From Alphaproteobacteria bacterium (GTDB lineage: Bacteria > Pseudomonadota > Alphaproteobacteria > Rs-D84), in contig WRKW01000007.1 of assembly GCA_009777955.1 (NCBI GenBank), positions 1-50,558 on the forward strand: a stretch of 50,558 bases of DNA, given 5' to 3'. The notes below the pieces were generated by a model, which was given only the letters and a program-made list of their open reading frames with translations, was not told where the DNA came from and searched no databases. Positions 37,760-47,614 of this stretch are shown here, one piece after another. The translations under genes and the position numbers were made by a program. Each line of letters begins with the position of its first letter. Within the stretch, counting starts at the first letter, position 1.

Positions 37760-40700
37760 AAAGATTGATATCTTTTTTATTTTTTGCAATTGTGCCGCAA
37801 ATACTGTTTGCTAATTATGAAATGCAGATCCAGATACTGGAAAATGAGATTGCAAAACTTACCACTGAAAAACAAGAAAAATATGCCCAGCTGGAAAAAT
37901 GCGCAAGCGGTGTAACAGGCTTTAAGATAGCTGGTATATCTCTTTTGGGGCTTACCGCCGTCGGTGTGGGGGTAAATGTGTACCAGGCTGTTCAAGGCAA
38001 CCAGTTGAATACAAAAATAGGGCAAACGCAAGCTTCGCTTGATAAAAAGCTGGAATGTGAAAAAGCATGGAGTAAATTTGGCGATTGTGAGAGTAAGCCC
38101 AATGGTAATTGGGGGCCGACACAAAATGCGGTTACAGAAAAGGAATTGGAATCACGACGGATTGAAAATGACAGAGTAGCAAGAAGCAGGGAAGAGTGTG
38201 AAGCATTGTATGGCGAATATGTTGAAGAAGGAGAAGAGTCTTGTATGATAGACCCTGATACAAACATATATGTGCCAAGGCCAGAAGTGTTGCTGGCGCA
38301 AGAAAAAGAAAGAGATATAGTTGCCAACGAACAGCGATTATTGACGTTACAGCAAAATAGAAATGAATGTCATACCCGTTCGCAACAACCCGAAAACAGA
38401 TTTAGAAATTGCATTTTTAACGAAGAAACAGAAGAATGTGAATGTGTTGATATGCCGCTTAATGATGCAAAGGATATATGTGTATTGATGGGGTATACGG
38501 ATGCAATCCTCAGTACCCAAAACAAAAATGGGGTAAATGGGATAACACAAAATCTTGTTATGCTTTGTCGTCCACCAAATCCATCGTTGGAACGACTACT
38601 TGACTGTACGACAGCTGCTTCTGGATGGACTAGACACGGTGATAGTGACTGGTCTTACTTTTTTACTTCCAATGGGAATTGTTACGTTACCAGATCAGAG
38701 AATGTTCCGGTACCGGTTGTTGTACAACCAGTGCAAGAACCAGAAGGAGATACTGTGGTATCTATTCTTGGTTGCGATTCATACGCAGATGATATCAAAG
38801 AAATAGAAAATGCTCTGAGAAATATTACAGAACAAATAGGTACAGCGACAAAAAATAGTAACGAACTGGGTGTGTGGAATAAAGCCAAAAGCGATTTAGA
38901 AACAGCGATAAATAATGCCAAAGAAAGTATTGAAGGGAAAGAAGTTTGCTATAATGAAAGCTATGAAAGTCATAAGGAAGCAAAAACCAAAATTGATAGA
39001 CTTATTTATTTGGCAAGTATGCTTATTAGTAATTTGGATACTGGAATCGAAGAAATTGAAGCCGGATGGCGGCCGTTACCTGTGTGTGAATCATATTCTG
39101 ACGACATGAAGCTTGCAGAGAGACAATTGAATGCAAGAGTTGAGGAAGTAAGAAATATATACGACAGTGTTAATTCTTCAAAAGAAGATCTGACCAGGGA
39201 ATTTAATTGGCTTACCGCAGCCATATCTAATCATAGGGGATTAACGGATGATGCTTTTTCAAAAGCATCCCAATCTTGTCCCGAATCACACAGACCAACC
39301 GCGGAAGAACACAGGGAAGAAGTTGAAAGACAAGTCAGATTGGCAAAGGAATTGCAGAGTAACATCGAGATAAAAATCGACGAATTTGATAATGCGACTA
39401 CGTCCGTACAACCCACAGATGATGAAAAATGCCAGGATAAGTTCAGGGCTGCATGCTTTGAGATAACCCGTGCTAATATTGGACGTGATGACACTGTATG
39501 CACGATACCATCCGGTACTGATTTTGAAAACGCATTTAATCAATTCAAAGAATTGTTGAATAAAGGCGGTATCAAATGCGCAAATTACATAAAGGCAGAT
39601 AATTCCAGAATAATTTTCACAACAGATGCGGATGGGGGGAATCCTGTTGCAGTCAATGAAGAATATTTCGAAACGTACAGAGCTGGGGTCGGACAATTTG
39701 TTGCTTCATGTGAAAGGGTATTAAGAAAAAGGTACGGATTTGATGATAATTTTATTATAGAATGCCCCAATGTTGTTTCTGGTATGGTTGAAGCACTTGT
39801 GGCTACTCTGGATTGGGGTCAGATGTTTAAGTGTAAAGTTACTGAAAGACGAGATGGAATCTTGCACAATGTCACTGTAACTGCTGGGGAATGCGAAATA
39901 CTAAATAAAACACACGAAGTCAGACATATTACAGGATTAGATGATTATGGACCTTGGTTTTCGGGTGAAGAATATCTGACAAACATGTGTGTATTTTACA
40001 AGGGGGAATTACGTTCTGGTATACCTATGGATGACCAAAAAATATGTATAGATAAATTATGTGCAGAAATAAAAAATGATATTGCAGACTTTTCTGCCAA
40101 AAGGCAACAGGATCCAAATATTATATTCACGGCACCGGACGCGTATGGAAAGCACAAAAACAGCTGTCCAGATATAAGCCAAGACGAATGGGATATTATC
40201 GAAAAAGTTGACCTTACGCCGATTGTGGAACGGGTAGCTGAAGATAAATATTCTGAATCAGGTGGCGAGTATGATATTGATAAATATTTGGCCAGTCTTT
40301 CGCCCGCGGAATCTTCTGGTGATGCAGAATTTGATAGAGCATGTTGGCAAGCATTTATAGATTCCTGCAATTTTGTAAAGGGGACTTTGTCTGAAAATGG
40401 CCTGGTTTGTAGCTTTACTTATACACAAAGGGGACATTTAACCCCGCAAGATGAAATGCGAGCCTTTGGGAGAGGTCGTACCGAAAGCACTCCGGAGTGC
40501 TTTGAGTCATTTGTATTTATTAACGTTGGTCATACTAGACTGGATTTGAGCAAAAGGAAAAATTTTGAAGAAGCAAGGATAAATTTTTGTGAAATGTATA
40601 GAGAGAAAGGTGAAAGGGAGAGTTTAGCAAGATCCAAAGCTATGACTATGTGTCAGAATGATATATCTAATAAGTTTAACCAAGATATAGTAAAAAAATT

Positions 40701-41175
40701 GGATATATATGATTCTGAAACTTTCTATAATAAAAAAGAGAAAATGTATACTGAATTTATATGTTGTGGTGTGTTATTGGAAGACGGTAAAGTTTGTAAA
40801 CTTGATTATCCAGATAACCCGCGCTCGTGTGTAGTTCGTGATATTGGTGATGTTCTCGATATCCCTGATATCTCCGAAAATAATACATTGATTCAAAACA
40901 TTGGCAATACATTGAACAGACTTAATCCGTTTAACAGAAACAGACAGGGTAATGATGAAGATAAGTGTCAGAAAGAATTTGCAAAAATTTGCACCAGCCG
41001 TAATGTAAAGGGCAGACTGTCTGGCGACACTGTATGTTCGGTATCAAATGCCGGATCGATGTTACGTCATTTCCGTGATGGGTTGCCGGATGATTGCAAA
41101 GAACGTTTAGGACATAAAAATAATAATGAAGTGTTTCTCTTAGTGTCTGATGATGAAGATCAGGAAGCAAGTTAA
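37756..41175 (+). CDS. Giant exported Cys-rich coiled-coil protein, 1139 aa
   Basis: Signal peptide about 1-19, coiled coil (about 20-48), glycine-rich hydrophobic helix (about 53-77), then a long acidic extracytoplasmic region with Cys pairs and further coiled coils (about 340-560). Three similar Cys modules are visible near residues 558, 862 and 1073: Cys, F, about 6 residues, Cys, then a stretch ending DTVC or LVCS. The C-terminus is acidic. It shares length, coupling and the signal/Gly-zipper/Cys-module plan with the 97-3528 protein but lacks HExxH. No family is recognised; envelope or surface location is inferred. Confidence 0.83.
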   Translation: MKRLISFLFFAIVPQILFANYEMQIQILENEIAKLTTEKQEKYAQLEKCASGVTGFKIAGISLLGLTAVGVGVNVYQAVQGNQLNTKIGQTQASLDKKLECEKAWSKFGDCESKPNGNWGPTQNAVTEKELESRRIENDRVARSREECEALYGEYVEEGEESCMIDPDTNIYVPRPEVLLAQEKERDIVANEQRLLTLQQNRNECHTRSQQPENRFRNCIFNEETEECECVDMPLNDAKDICVLMGYTDAILSTQNKNGVNGITQNLVMLCRPPNPSLERLLDCTTAASGWTRHGDSDWSYFFTSNGNCYVTRSENVPVPVVVQPVQEPEGDTVVSILGCDSYADDIKEIENALRNITEQIGTATKNSNELGVWNKAKSDLETAINNAKESIEGKEVCYNESYESHKEAKTKIDRLIYLASMLISNLDTGIEEIEAGWRPLPVCESYSDDMKLAERQLNARVEEVRNIYDSVNSSKEDLTREFNWLTAAISNHRGLTDDAFSKASQSCPESHRPTAEEHREEVERQVRLAKELQSNIEIKIDEFDNATTSVQPTDDEKCQDKFRAACFEITRANIGRDDTVCTIPSGTDFENAFNQFKELLNKGGIKCANYIKADNSRIIFTTDADGGNPVAVNEEYFETYRAGVGQFVASCERVLRKRYGFDDNFIIECPNVVSGMVEALVATLDWGQMFKCKVTERRDGILHNVTVTAGECEILNKTHEVRHITGLDDYGPWFSGEEYLTNMCVFYKGELRSGIPMDDQKICIDKLCAEIKNDIADFSAKRQQDPNIIFTAPDAYGKHKNSCPDISQDEWDIIEKVDLTPIVERVAEDKYSESGGEYDIDKYLASLSPAESSGDAEFDRACWQAFIDSCNFVKGTLSENGLVCSFTYTQRGHLTPQDEMRAFGRGRTESTPECFESFVFINVGHTRLDLSKRKNFEEARINFCEMYREKGERESLARSKAMTMCQNDISNKFNQDIVKKLDIYDSETFYNKKEKMYTEFICCGVLLEDGKVCKLDYPDNPRSCVVRDIGDVLDIPDISENNTLIQNIGNTLNRLNPFNRNRQGNDEDKCQKEFAKICTSRNVKGRLSGDTVCSVSNAGSMLRHFRDGLPDDCKERLGHKNNNEVFLLVSDDEDQEAS

Positions 41176-41179
41176 TGAT

Positions 41180-41412
41180 TTCGCGGATGGAATTGTACCA
41201 TAAACGGCTCTCGTCAGAGAGCCGTCATTCTCTTCGTTTTTTGAATGAATAATGAATAATGAATAGTGAATAATGAATAATTAATGCGTCGCGCAAAGCG
41301 CGACACCGCTGTCATGCCTGTCGCCGCAGGCATGACGGCAACTTCGTTGCCGTTAAAAATATGTCCACGAATTACTGACCCGCGTCGGAGTGACATCTTG
41401 CTGGGGTGGGTT
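41180..41412 (+). repeat. Composite dispersed repeat, longest copy
   Basis: In order: CGGCTCTC-gtca-GAGAGCCG hairpin, TTTTTTGAATGAATAATGAA with repeated AATAATGAAT units, GCGTCGCGCAAAGCGCGAC stem, TGCC..GGCA stem (CCTGTCGCCGCAGG), GACGGCAACTTCGTTGCCGTT stem, TGTCCACGAATT and a CGGAGTGACAT box. It contains nearly all modules found singly elsewhere and fills the 288-nt gap before comM. Confidence 0.8.
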
Positions 41413-41427
41413 AGCCATATTTTATCA

Positions 41428-41462
41428 TTGCGTGTACGGGGATTTTAACATATACTCCGCGC
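41428..41462 (+). promoter_or_regulatory. Leaderless promoter of comM
   Basis: TTGCGT (41428-41433), a 17-bp spacer, TATACT (41451-41456), then CCGCGC and ATG at 41463. Confidence 0.75.
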
Positions 41463-43019
41463 ATGCTGACACTTCACAGCCTTATATTCAATGGAATTGA
41501 CGCAATACCCATCGATGTACAGATTCAGGCAATCGGGGGACTTTCAGAACAAAATTTTAACATAGTTGGATTGGCTGACCGTGCGGTAAATGAATCAAGA
41601 GAACGTGTCCGCAATGCGCTTGCCGCCATGAATCTTTGTTTGCCGCCGAAAAAGATTACGGTCAACCTGGCACCGGCAGATGTGGAAAAATCGGGTGCTC
41701 ATTTTGATTTGCCTATTTTATGCGGAATACTTTGTGTTATGGGAATTTTGCCGGCTGACAAATTATCAAAATATGTGATACTTGGTGAAATCGGATTAAA
41801 CGGGACTTTGCAGAAAACCAGTGGAATTCTTCCGGCCAGTGTTTGGGCAGCGGCACGGGATATGGGTATAGTATGTCCCGCGGGACAGGGTGCAGAAGCC
41901 CGCTGGGCGGGGCATGCGAACATACTTGCCCCGGGTCATATTCTGGATTTGATAAATCATTTCAAGGGTACGCAAATATTGCCAGTGCCCGATCCCGCAA
42001 ACGGATTTCCACACGAAAGCTTTACCAAATGTGGATGTATGTCCGAGATACATGGACAAGAATCCGCAAAACGCGCAATAGAGATAGCCGCCGCCGGTGG
42101 ACATGCGATGCTTATGATCGGGCCACCCGGATCGGGAAAAACCATGATAGCATCACGATTACCCGGAATTCTGCCGGGGTTAACCCCACGGGAAATTCTG
42201 GATTGCAGTATGATTTATTCTGTTGCGGGTCAGTTGGATGGACGATCACTGATATCGATGCGGCCATTCCGCGCCGTGCATCATACGGCTTCTGCGGTTG
42301 CGCTGTCGGGTGGTGGAACAGATGCGAAACCGGGCGAAATCTCGCTGGCTCATAATGGGATTTTGTTTCTGGACGAACTTCCCGAATTTCAAAGACAGAC
42401 GCTTGAAATATTGCGCCAACCTATGGAACAGGGCAAGATTACAATTTCACGCACAAAACGCACGGCGACCTATCCGGCCAGGTTTCAACTGATCGCCGCT
42501 ATGAATCCGTGTCCCTGTGGACATCTGGGCAATGCGGCTATGTCGTGTTCGCGCGCGCCGCGGTGCGCCGAAGCGTATCAGAATAAAATCAGTGGCCCGT
42601 TGCTTGACCGCATAGACCTTCATGTGGATATAGATCCCGTGACCCCGTGGGAAATGACCCGCCATAATTCTGGTTCCGGGGTTTTGGCGGGCGAAACTTC
42701 TGATACAGTGCGCGCCAGAGTAATTGCAGCCCGCGATCGCGCACTTTCACGTTCGCGCGAAATGTTCGGGCGGGAAATTCTGAATGCACATCTGGATGGA
42801 AAAGAACTGGACACGGCAACGGCGTTGGATGATGATATTGCAGAATTTCTTAACGATGCGGCGACGACACTTGGGATGTCTGCGCGCGGGTATCAAAAGA
42901 TAAAGCGTATCGCGTTGACGATTGCGGATCTTCGCGGTGCATCCGGTATAGAAAAATCAGATGTTGCAGAAGCCCTTTCATACAGACCCATCAGACGTGG
43001 AAAATATGGGGCGGGATAG
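41463..43019 (+). CDS. comM: ComM/YifB-family AAA+ ATPase (Mg-chelatase-like)
   Basis: 518 residues, usual length. An N-terminal Lon-protease-like ChlI domain (about 1-170), a Walker A (GPPGSGKTM, about residues 220-228), Walker B (GILFLDELPEF), the RFQLIAAMNPCPCG block with the Cys cluster, and the C-terminal helical domain (SARGYQKIKRIALTIADLRG). In Gram-negative bacteria ComM is a hexameric helicase that extends branch migration in natural transformation. It has a leaderless promoter. Confidence 0.95.
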   Translation: MLTLHSLIFNGIDAIPIDVQIQAIGGLSEQNFNIVGLADRAVNESRERVRNALAAMNLCLPPKKITVNLAPADVEKSGAHFDLPILCGILCVMGILPADKLSKYVILGEIGLNGTLQKTSGILPASVWAAARDMGIVCPAGQGAEARWAGHANILAPGHILDLINHFKGTQILPVPDPANGFPHESFTKCGCMSEIHGQESAKRAIEIAAAGGHAMLMIGPPGSGKTMIASRLPGILPGLTPREILDCSMIYSVAGQLDGRSLISMRPFRAVHHTASAVALSGGGTDAKPGEISLAHNGILFLDELPEFQRQTLEILRQPMEQGKITISRTKRTATYPARFQLIAAMNPCPCGHLGNAAMSCSRAPRCAEAYQNKISGPLLDRIDLHVDIDPVTPWEMTRHNSGSGVLAGETSDTVRARVIAARDRALSRSREMFGREILNAHLDGKELDTATALDDDIAEFLNDAATTLGMSARGYQKIKRIALTIADLRGASGIEKSDVAEALSYRPIRRGKYGAG

Positions 43020-43044
43020 AGATTTAGTCGGTATAATTTTAAAA

Positions 43045-43076
43045 GAGTAAATCCCGTGTCGCCACGGGATTTCTCT
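43045..43076. terminator. Rho-independent terminator after comM
   Basis: AAATCCCGTG-tcgc-CACGGGATTT followed by CTCTCTCC, a stable hairpin with a weak T-tract. Confidence 0.75.
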
Positions 43077-43170
43077 CTCCTACAATTTGATTATACTCTT
43101 GTTGCATTTGAAAAATCAATGAGAAATATTATCTTTTTTAAAGACATGTTTTGTGGTATAATGACATATC

Positions 43171-44241
43171 ATGAAGTGTAGAATTTTCATCATTTCTTTA
43201 TTGGTTTCCGCGTTCTGTGCCGATGCGGCCAAAGCGAATTGGGAATATTATCAACAGTATCACGATGATGGGTCGCGCGTGACCATGACCCTTCGTGGCG
43301 GGCTTTCACATGGCAGGGCCAACATAAAGAATGACTTTGGGTATATGACCGAAAGTTACTGGGTGGAAAATATTTACATTGATGATGGCAGTGGCGGTTT
43401 AGAATTTTGGGACTGGGGCACAGTGCCTTTTACAGGAAGGGCGATTGACCTGTGCGTGCAAGATCCGGCTTGTGATATCACATTTTCTAATTGGGGCGAT
43501 TATTATACCCATGCGGGTGATGTGAATATTGGGGATTTGCCTGCTGCAAAAAAATATAGCGAATTTTCTTGGGCGGGTGGGGTATCGATTGGTTTTACGA
43601 TTCCGCAAAGTCCCCAGTGGCGACTTGAAGGCGACTGGCTTCGCATTTCAGAAACGACTTATGAAGCGTTCCCGTTATTCATGGGGGATGTTTTGTTTGA
43701 TACCCCGTTTATTCTGGGTGATTATCTGTATGAAAATCCCGTAGGATTGGCAGTTATTGGTTCTGGTGGTGCGCATTCTACTGTGACCACCGATGTGTTT
43801 TCGGCAATGTTTTATTACGATTTTTTCCAGGGAAATGTAAAGCCGATAGGTCAAATGATTCCATATATCGGGTTTGGTGTCGGGTATGCAAGCTCTGCCA
43901 CTGTTCTTGAAATGACAGATTTGTTCGGAGATTTGACTTCCCAGGCGGCAATGTTGCCATTTAGTCCCGATGTTCCCAAAGATGTTCCTGTGCTGGAATT
44001 TTATACATCTACCTATGTATCCAGAAATGTCGCGGGCAATGCAGCTCTGGGATTCTCTTACGGCCTTATGCAGGGAATGTATTTGGATTTGGGGCTAAGG
44101 TTTACATATATTCCGCGTATTCAATGGAAGCTTAACAATGAATTGGGTTATGATGCCGCCGGGGAAAAACAAAGAAGCATATTCAGCGCGCAGAACGTAA
44201 TCTATACATCGGCTTTACTTGGTCTGCGTTTCGAATTTTGA
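43171..44241 (+). CDS. Outer membrane beta-barrel protein, 356 aa
   Basis: Signal peptide about 1-22 (FIISLLVSAFCADAAKA), then alternating amphipathic strands typical of OmpA/OmpW-like or Opa-like barrels: VTMTLRGGLSHGRANI, FSWAGGVSIGFTI, WRLEGDWLRISET, MIPYIGFGVGYASS, AALGFSYGLMQGMYLDLGLRFTY. The C-terminus ends in a Phe-terminated strand (SALLGLRFEF), the usual BAM recognition signal. A TATAAT at 43157-43162 lies 8 nt before the ATG, so the leader is very short. The ligand or role is unknown. Confidence 0.85.
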   Translation: MKCRIFIISLLVSAFCADAAKANWEYYQQYHDDGSRVTMTLRGGLSHGRANIKNDFGYMTESYWVENIYIDDGSGGLEFWDWGTVPFTGRAIDLCVQDPACDITFSNWGDYYTHAGDVNIGDLPAAKKYSEFSWAGGVSIGFTIPQSPQWRLEGDWLRISETTYEAFPLFMGDVLFDTPFILGDYLYENPVGLAVIGSGGAHSTVTTDVFSAMFYYDFFQGNVKPIGQMIPYIGFGVGYASSATVLEMTDLFGDLTSQAAMLPFSPDVPKDVPVLEFYTSTYVSRNVAGNAALGFSYGLMQGMYLDLGLRFTYIPRIQWKLNNELGYDAAGEKQRSIFSAQNVIYTSALLGLRFEF

Positions 44242-44244
44242 TTT

Positions 44245-44290
44245 GGGTAATATTAACGGCAACTTTGTTACCGTTACGAAACTTTTGACT
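44245..44290 (+). repeat. Degenerate GGCAAC/GTTGCC repeat
   Basis: TAACGGCAACTTTGTTACCGTTA is an imperfect copy of the GGCAACTT-GTTGCC module at 4251 and 41334. Confidence 0.6.
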
Positions 44291-44367
44291 TCTGGTCATG
44301 ACCCATATTTTAACTTGAAATTGTTTTTACCATGATGCATACTCTGGCCTGAAAATCAGGATTCAAT

Positions 44368-45801
44368 ATGCCGGAACAAAATTATAATCTTTCAGAAGAT
44401 TCAAGTATATCGACCCATATATGTCCCGCATGGCATGGCAAAGATTCAAAAAACCTGGCCATTATCAAACGCGCATTTGACGAGGGCAATATCGATTCTG
44501 ATACGCATACCTATCTTGAATCGTTGTACAGCAATGGAATGCACTGGTTCCGCGAGATGTTTTATATGTTGGGTAAACATCTGGGGGCACCAAAAACCGC
44601 CATTTTTAAATTCGATGCCGCCACCGGACAAACCGAAGGACAACCAATAAGCATCAATGACATAAATCCCGGTGGAAACTATATGGTTCAGCATCGTTTG
44701 GACGTTGATCCGATGCGGAATCAGTTCTTTCAATTCAATGCTAGTCATGATGTAGAGCTTGCAGTATCCAGTATCGTCACAGTTATGGTCGTTGCACAGA
44801 AAAACGTAAACCGTGCGATTGAAAAAATAACCGGGCAGTATTATGCCGCATACACGGAAGAAATCATAGCCACGGTTCAGCGTGTTCTTTCATTACGCGC
44901 CAATGATGCCAGCGCGCGCGCCATCACTGAAAAAATCCGAAAATTGTTTGCAGAAAAATACATAACCAATGCCGCCAGGGAAGTGCTGGGCATAATTGGT
45001 CGCGGGCATGAATGCATAGCCGTGGAATTGGTGCGTGAACTGGATAAAGTTACCCGCCCGCAGCACAGGCTTCGCGATGTGTACCGCATGAAATGTCTGT
45101 TCGATATGGTTCCGCAGATACGCACGTTCATAGATGGGATCGCCGCCGAAAAAATTATAGCAGTACGGGACAAATTCTATGATACCGGAAACGCCCGTAA
45201 CCATCGAGATTCCAAAGTAATGCTGAATATTGGCGGCGAGGGGGATATTGTCCCATTGGAAATAATTTGCCAGGTTCGAACCTTTTTTGATTTCGAACGC
45301 AAATCACATGAAATGTATGAATCGGTTCGTTCCAAAAACACCGGTCGCAAGGATTCCGGTATCGTAGAGCTTCATGAATCGGGAATAAAGGAATATAACC
45401 AGATGGTACGTGATTGTTTGCGCCAGTTGTTTGACCGTATAGGTTGGAACATTCTTTACAGCCGCACGGATGGGGTAAATGAAACCCTTTTTGACGGATT
45501 CCCAAGGATAAATGTAAAGTTCTATCCATCGGAAATTATAGAAAGCATAATCCGGAAATTGCAAAAGAACGTAAAGAATGAAATATTCAAGATAGAGGAT
45601 GCACCCAGAAAGCTTAGCCCGTCAGAACAACTTGAAATATTCGAATATATGGCGAAATTCATATTGTCCGCTGCATTGCCGTATACTATAAAGGATTGGA
45701 AGTTAGATGGTGATGATGTGGAAACCAAGCTGTTTAATTTCGTTATGGCCGAATTGCATCGGTATCACAAGAACGGTACATCGCTTCGGTTTTATGGTTG
45801 A
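44368..45801 (+). CDS. RelA/SpoT-synthetase-like nucleotidyltransferase (divergent)
   Basis: 477 residues, soluble. The central block resembles the (p)ppGpp synthetase fold: HRLRDVYRMKCLFD (equivalent of the DxxGxRI strand), RDKF...RDSKVMLNI (equivalent of the DYI..K.NGYRSLH region) and LEIICQVRTFFDFERKSHEMYE (equivalent of EIQIRTxxM...EH..Y). The flanks are helical and match nothing known to me. Conservation is partial: the GYxSLH Tyr/His are not visible, so activity may be altered. AGGA precedes the start. It stands alone between an outer membrane protein and a cold shock gene. Confidence 0.5.
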   Translation: MPEQNYNLSEDSSISTHICPAWHGKDSKNLAIIKRAFDEGNIDSDTHTYLESLYSNGMHWFREMFYMLGKHLGAPKTAIFKFDAATGQTEGQPISINDINPGGNYMVQHRLDVDPMRNQFFQFNASHDVELAVSSIVTVMVVAQKNVNRAIEKITGQYYAAYTEEIIATVQRVLSLRANDASARAITEKIRKLFAEKYITNAAREVLGIIGRGHECIAVELVRELDKVTRPQHRLRDVYRMKCLFDMVPQIRTFIDGIAAEKIIAVRDKFYDTGNARNHRDSKVMLNIGGEGDIVPLEIICQVRTFFDFERKSHEMYESVRSKNTGRKDSGIVELHESGIKEYNQMVRDCLRQLFDRIGWNILYSRTDGVNETLFDGFPRINVKFYPSEIIESIIRKLQKNVKNEIFKIEDAPRKLSPSEQLEIFEYMAKFILSAALPYTIKDWKLDGDDVETKLFNFVMAELHRYHKNGTSLRFYG

Positions 45802-45963
45802 TTTCGGGGTTAAAGGCTTGCATACTTTCCTTTTACCAAATTTTGCGAATATGGATTGAAAAATTTCCATTTTCCCCTTGCAATTGGCATGTAATTACGC
45901 AACAATGCGACAGGTTCGGTGCGGTTGCGCCGCGCTATCACAAGCATAGAAAAGGATATTAAT

Positions 45964-46335
45964 ATGCGTACAGGTACAGTAAAATGGTATAACGGTAAAA
46001 AGTGCTATGGATTCGTCGCCCCCGACGCTCCGAACGAAGCCGGTGACAAAGAAGATGTTTTCGTCCATTCATCTTCGTTGCAGACTGCGGGCATCCGTTT
46101 TTTGAATGAAGGCGACAAAATAGAATTTGAAGAAGAAATGCGCAATGGCAAATTGTCCGCGACAACAATAAAGCTGATTTCGCGTGATGAAGAATCAGCA
46201 CGCCGGTTCCAAGAACGTCGCGCATCGTTTCGTGATCGTGATGGTGGTAACCGTGGCGGGGATCGTGGGTCACGTGGGCCGCGCCGCGATCGGGATGATG
46301 GTGATAAAAAGGGCTGGGCATTCTGGAAAAAATAA
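45964..46335 (+). CDS. Cold shock domain protein with basic Arg/Gly tail
   Basis: 123 residues. The cold shock domain (about 1-72) has RNP1-like KWYNGKKCYGFVAP and RNP2-like DVFVHSS, with an insertion before RNP2. It is followed by a long Arg/Asp/Gly tail (residues about 80-117) of RG/RD repeats, as in intrinsically disordered RNA-binding tails, and ends GWAFWKK. Start at ATG 45964 with AAAAGGA. The upstream TTGCAA-17-AACAAT (about 45877-45905) and GC-rich leader (about 60 nt) could hold a cold-responsive structure. Confidence 0.93.
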   Translation: MRTGTVKWYNGKKCYGFVAPDAPNEAGDKEDVFVHSSSLQTAGIRFLNEGDKIEFEEEMRNGKLSATTIKLISRDEESARRFQERRASFRDRDGGNRGGDRGSRGPRRDRDDGDKKGWAFWKK

Positions 46336-46361
46336 ACATCCGGCTTTTGCCGGATTTGTTT
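46336..46361. terminator. Rho-independent terminator after the cold shock gene
   Basis: AACATCCGGC-tttt-GCCGGATTTGTT. A compact stem immediately after the stop codon; the right side overlaps the start of the next gene's promoter region. Confidence 0.82.
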
Positions 46362-46366
46362 ATGAT

Positions 46367-46401
46367 TTGATTTTACGGATTTTGTTGGTTATAATTCCAT
46401 C
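46367..46401 (+). promoter_or_regulatory. Leaderless promoter of the D,D-carboxypeptidase gene
   Basis: TTGATT (46367-46372), a 17-bp spacer, TATAAT (46390-46395), then TCCATC and ATG at 46402. Confidence 0.8.
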
Positions 46402-47583
46402 ATGAAAAAACTGTTATCTGTATTTTTTATTTTCAATTTTGCATTTTGTGCGTCACGGGCAGATTTTTCAACATCTGCACGCTCTGCATTCCTTTTGGAT
46501 CCTGTGTCTGGTGCGGGTATCGTGAACAAGGCCGGGGACACGTTGATGCCGCCGTCCAGTATGTTAAAACTTATGACGCTTGCAATAGCATTTGATGCTA
46601 TAAAAGATGGCCGTTTAAAGATGGAAGATCAGTTGCCGGTATCTGCAAACGCCGATCATAAGAATAGAATATGGGCGATGGCCAGCAAAATTTGTCTTAC
46701 CCGCGGTCAGACCCTTTCCGTGAACGATGCCATTATGGGGCTTATCGTAATGTCCGGTGGTGATGCGGGTGTAGTATTGGCGGAACATTTAACGGGATCC
46801 GAATCTGCCATGGCGGAATTAATGACACGCCGCGCAAGAGATATCGGAATGTCGCAATCAACCTTTGGAAATGTATCCGGTCTTTCGCATCCCGACAACC
46901 TTATGACCAGTCGCGAATTGGCTATTTTGGCTTTGTATTTGATAGAAACCCATCCTGATTTTTATCCATTGTTTGCGACCCGTGTTTTCGAATTCGGCGG
47001 ATATGAAGACGATTGGTGCAGAGAATGGGGGCGGCTGAAAACCAGAAGCTATAACAGGCTGTTATTCATGATGCCCGGGGCCGAAGGTATGAAAACCGGA
47101 CATACGTCAGAGGGTGGATACGGAATGGTTGCAACAGCGACGCGCGGTGGACGACGTTTGATTGCCGTCATAAACGGTTTGTCGGCGAAAAACCATAATG
47201 CTTTGGCGGTAGAGGCAAAGCGTTTGTTGGAGCACGGATTCAATAATACATCAACCAGAGTATTTTATCAACCTGGGGATATAATTGTGGAAATTCCGAT
47301 GTGGTATGGGCGTAGCAAAGTTGTGCCCGTGACAGTCAACAGGACTTTTGCAGTGACATTATCCAAAGGACAAGATACATCTGGTCTGCGGATTTTGGCA
47401 CGATATAAATATCCAGCGGTGGCACCCGTGCGCCCCGGTGATGAACTTGGTGAAATTATAGCACAGCTGGATGGCCAGGAAATTGCACGTGCGCCGCTTG
47501 TCGCAAAAGAAAAGGTTGGCAAAGTTGTATTTATCGGCCGAATTATCCAGAATTTAAAAATAATATTAGGAACAAGGGATTAG
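46402..47583 (+). CDS. D-alanyl-D-alanine carboxypeptidase, DacA/DacC family
   Basis: 393 residues. Signal peptide about 1-20 (FFIFNFAFCASRA), serine-peptidase S11 domain with SMLK (Ser53, Lys56), KTG (231-233) and SGG at 118-120 in place of the usual SGN; the Asn is replaced by Gly. A C-terminal beta domain (about 275-365) and a terminal amphipathic helix (VVFIGRIIQNLKIIL) that may bind the membrane surface. It trims the terminal D-Ala of peptidoglycan stems. It is paired in theme with the PBP and amidase in this window. Confidence 0.92.
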   Translation: MKKLLSVFFIFNFAFCASRADFSTSARSAFLLDPVSGAGIVNKAGDTLMPPSSMLKLMTLAIAFDAIKDGRLKMEDQLPVSANADHKNRIWAMASKICLTRGQTLSVNDAIMGLIVMSGGDAGVVLAEHLTGSESAMAELMTRRARDIGMSQSTFGNVSGLSHPDNLMTSRELAILALYLIETHPDFYPLFATRVFEFGGYEDDWCREWGRLKTRSYNRLLFMMPGAEGMKTGHTSEGGYGMVATATRGGRRLIAVINGLSAKNHNALAVEAKRLLEHGFNNTSTRVFYQPGDIIVEIPMWYGRSKVVPVTVNRTFAVTLSKGQDTSGLRILARYKYPAVAPVRPGDELGEIIAQLDGQEIARAPLVAKEKVGKVVFIGRIIQNLKIILGTRD

Positions 47584-47614
47584 TTCAGACCTTGTGATCA
47601 TAAGGACACAGTTT

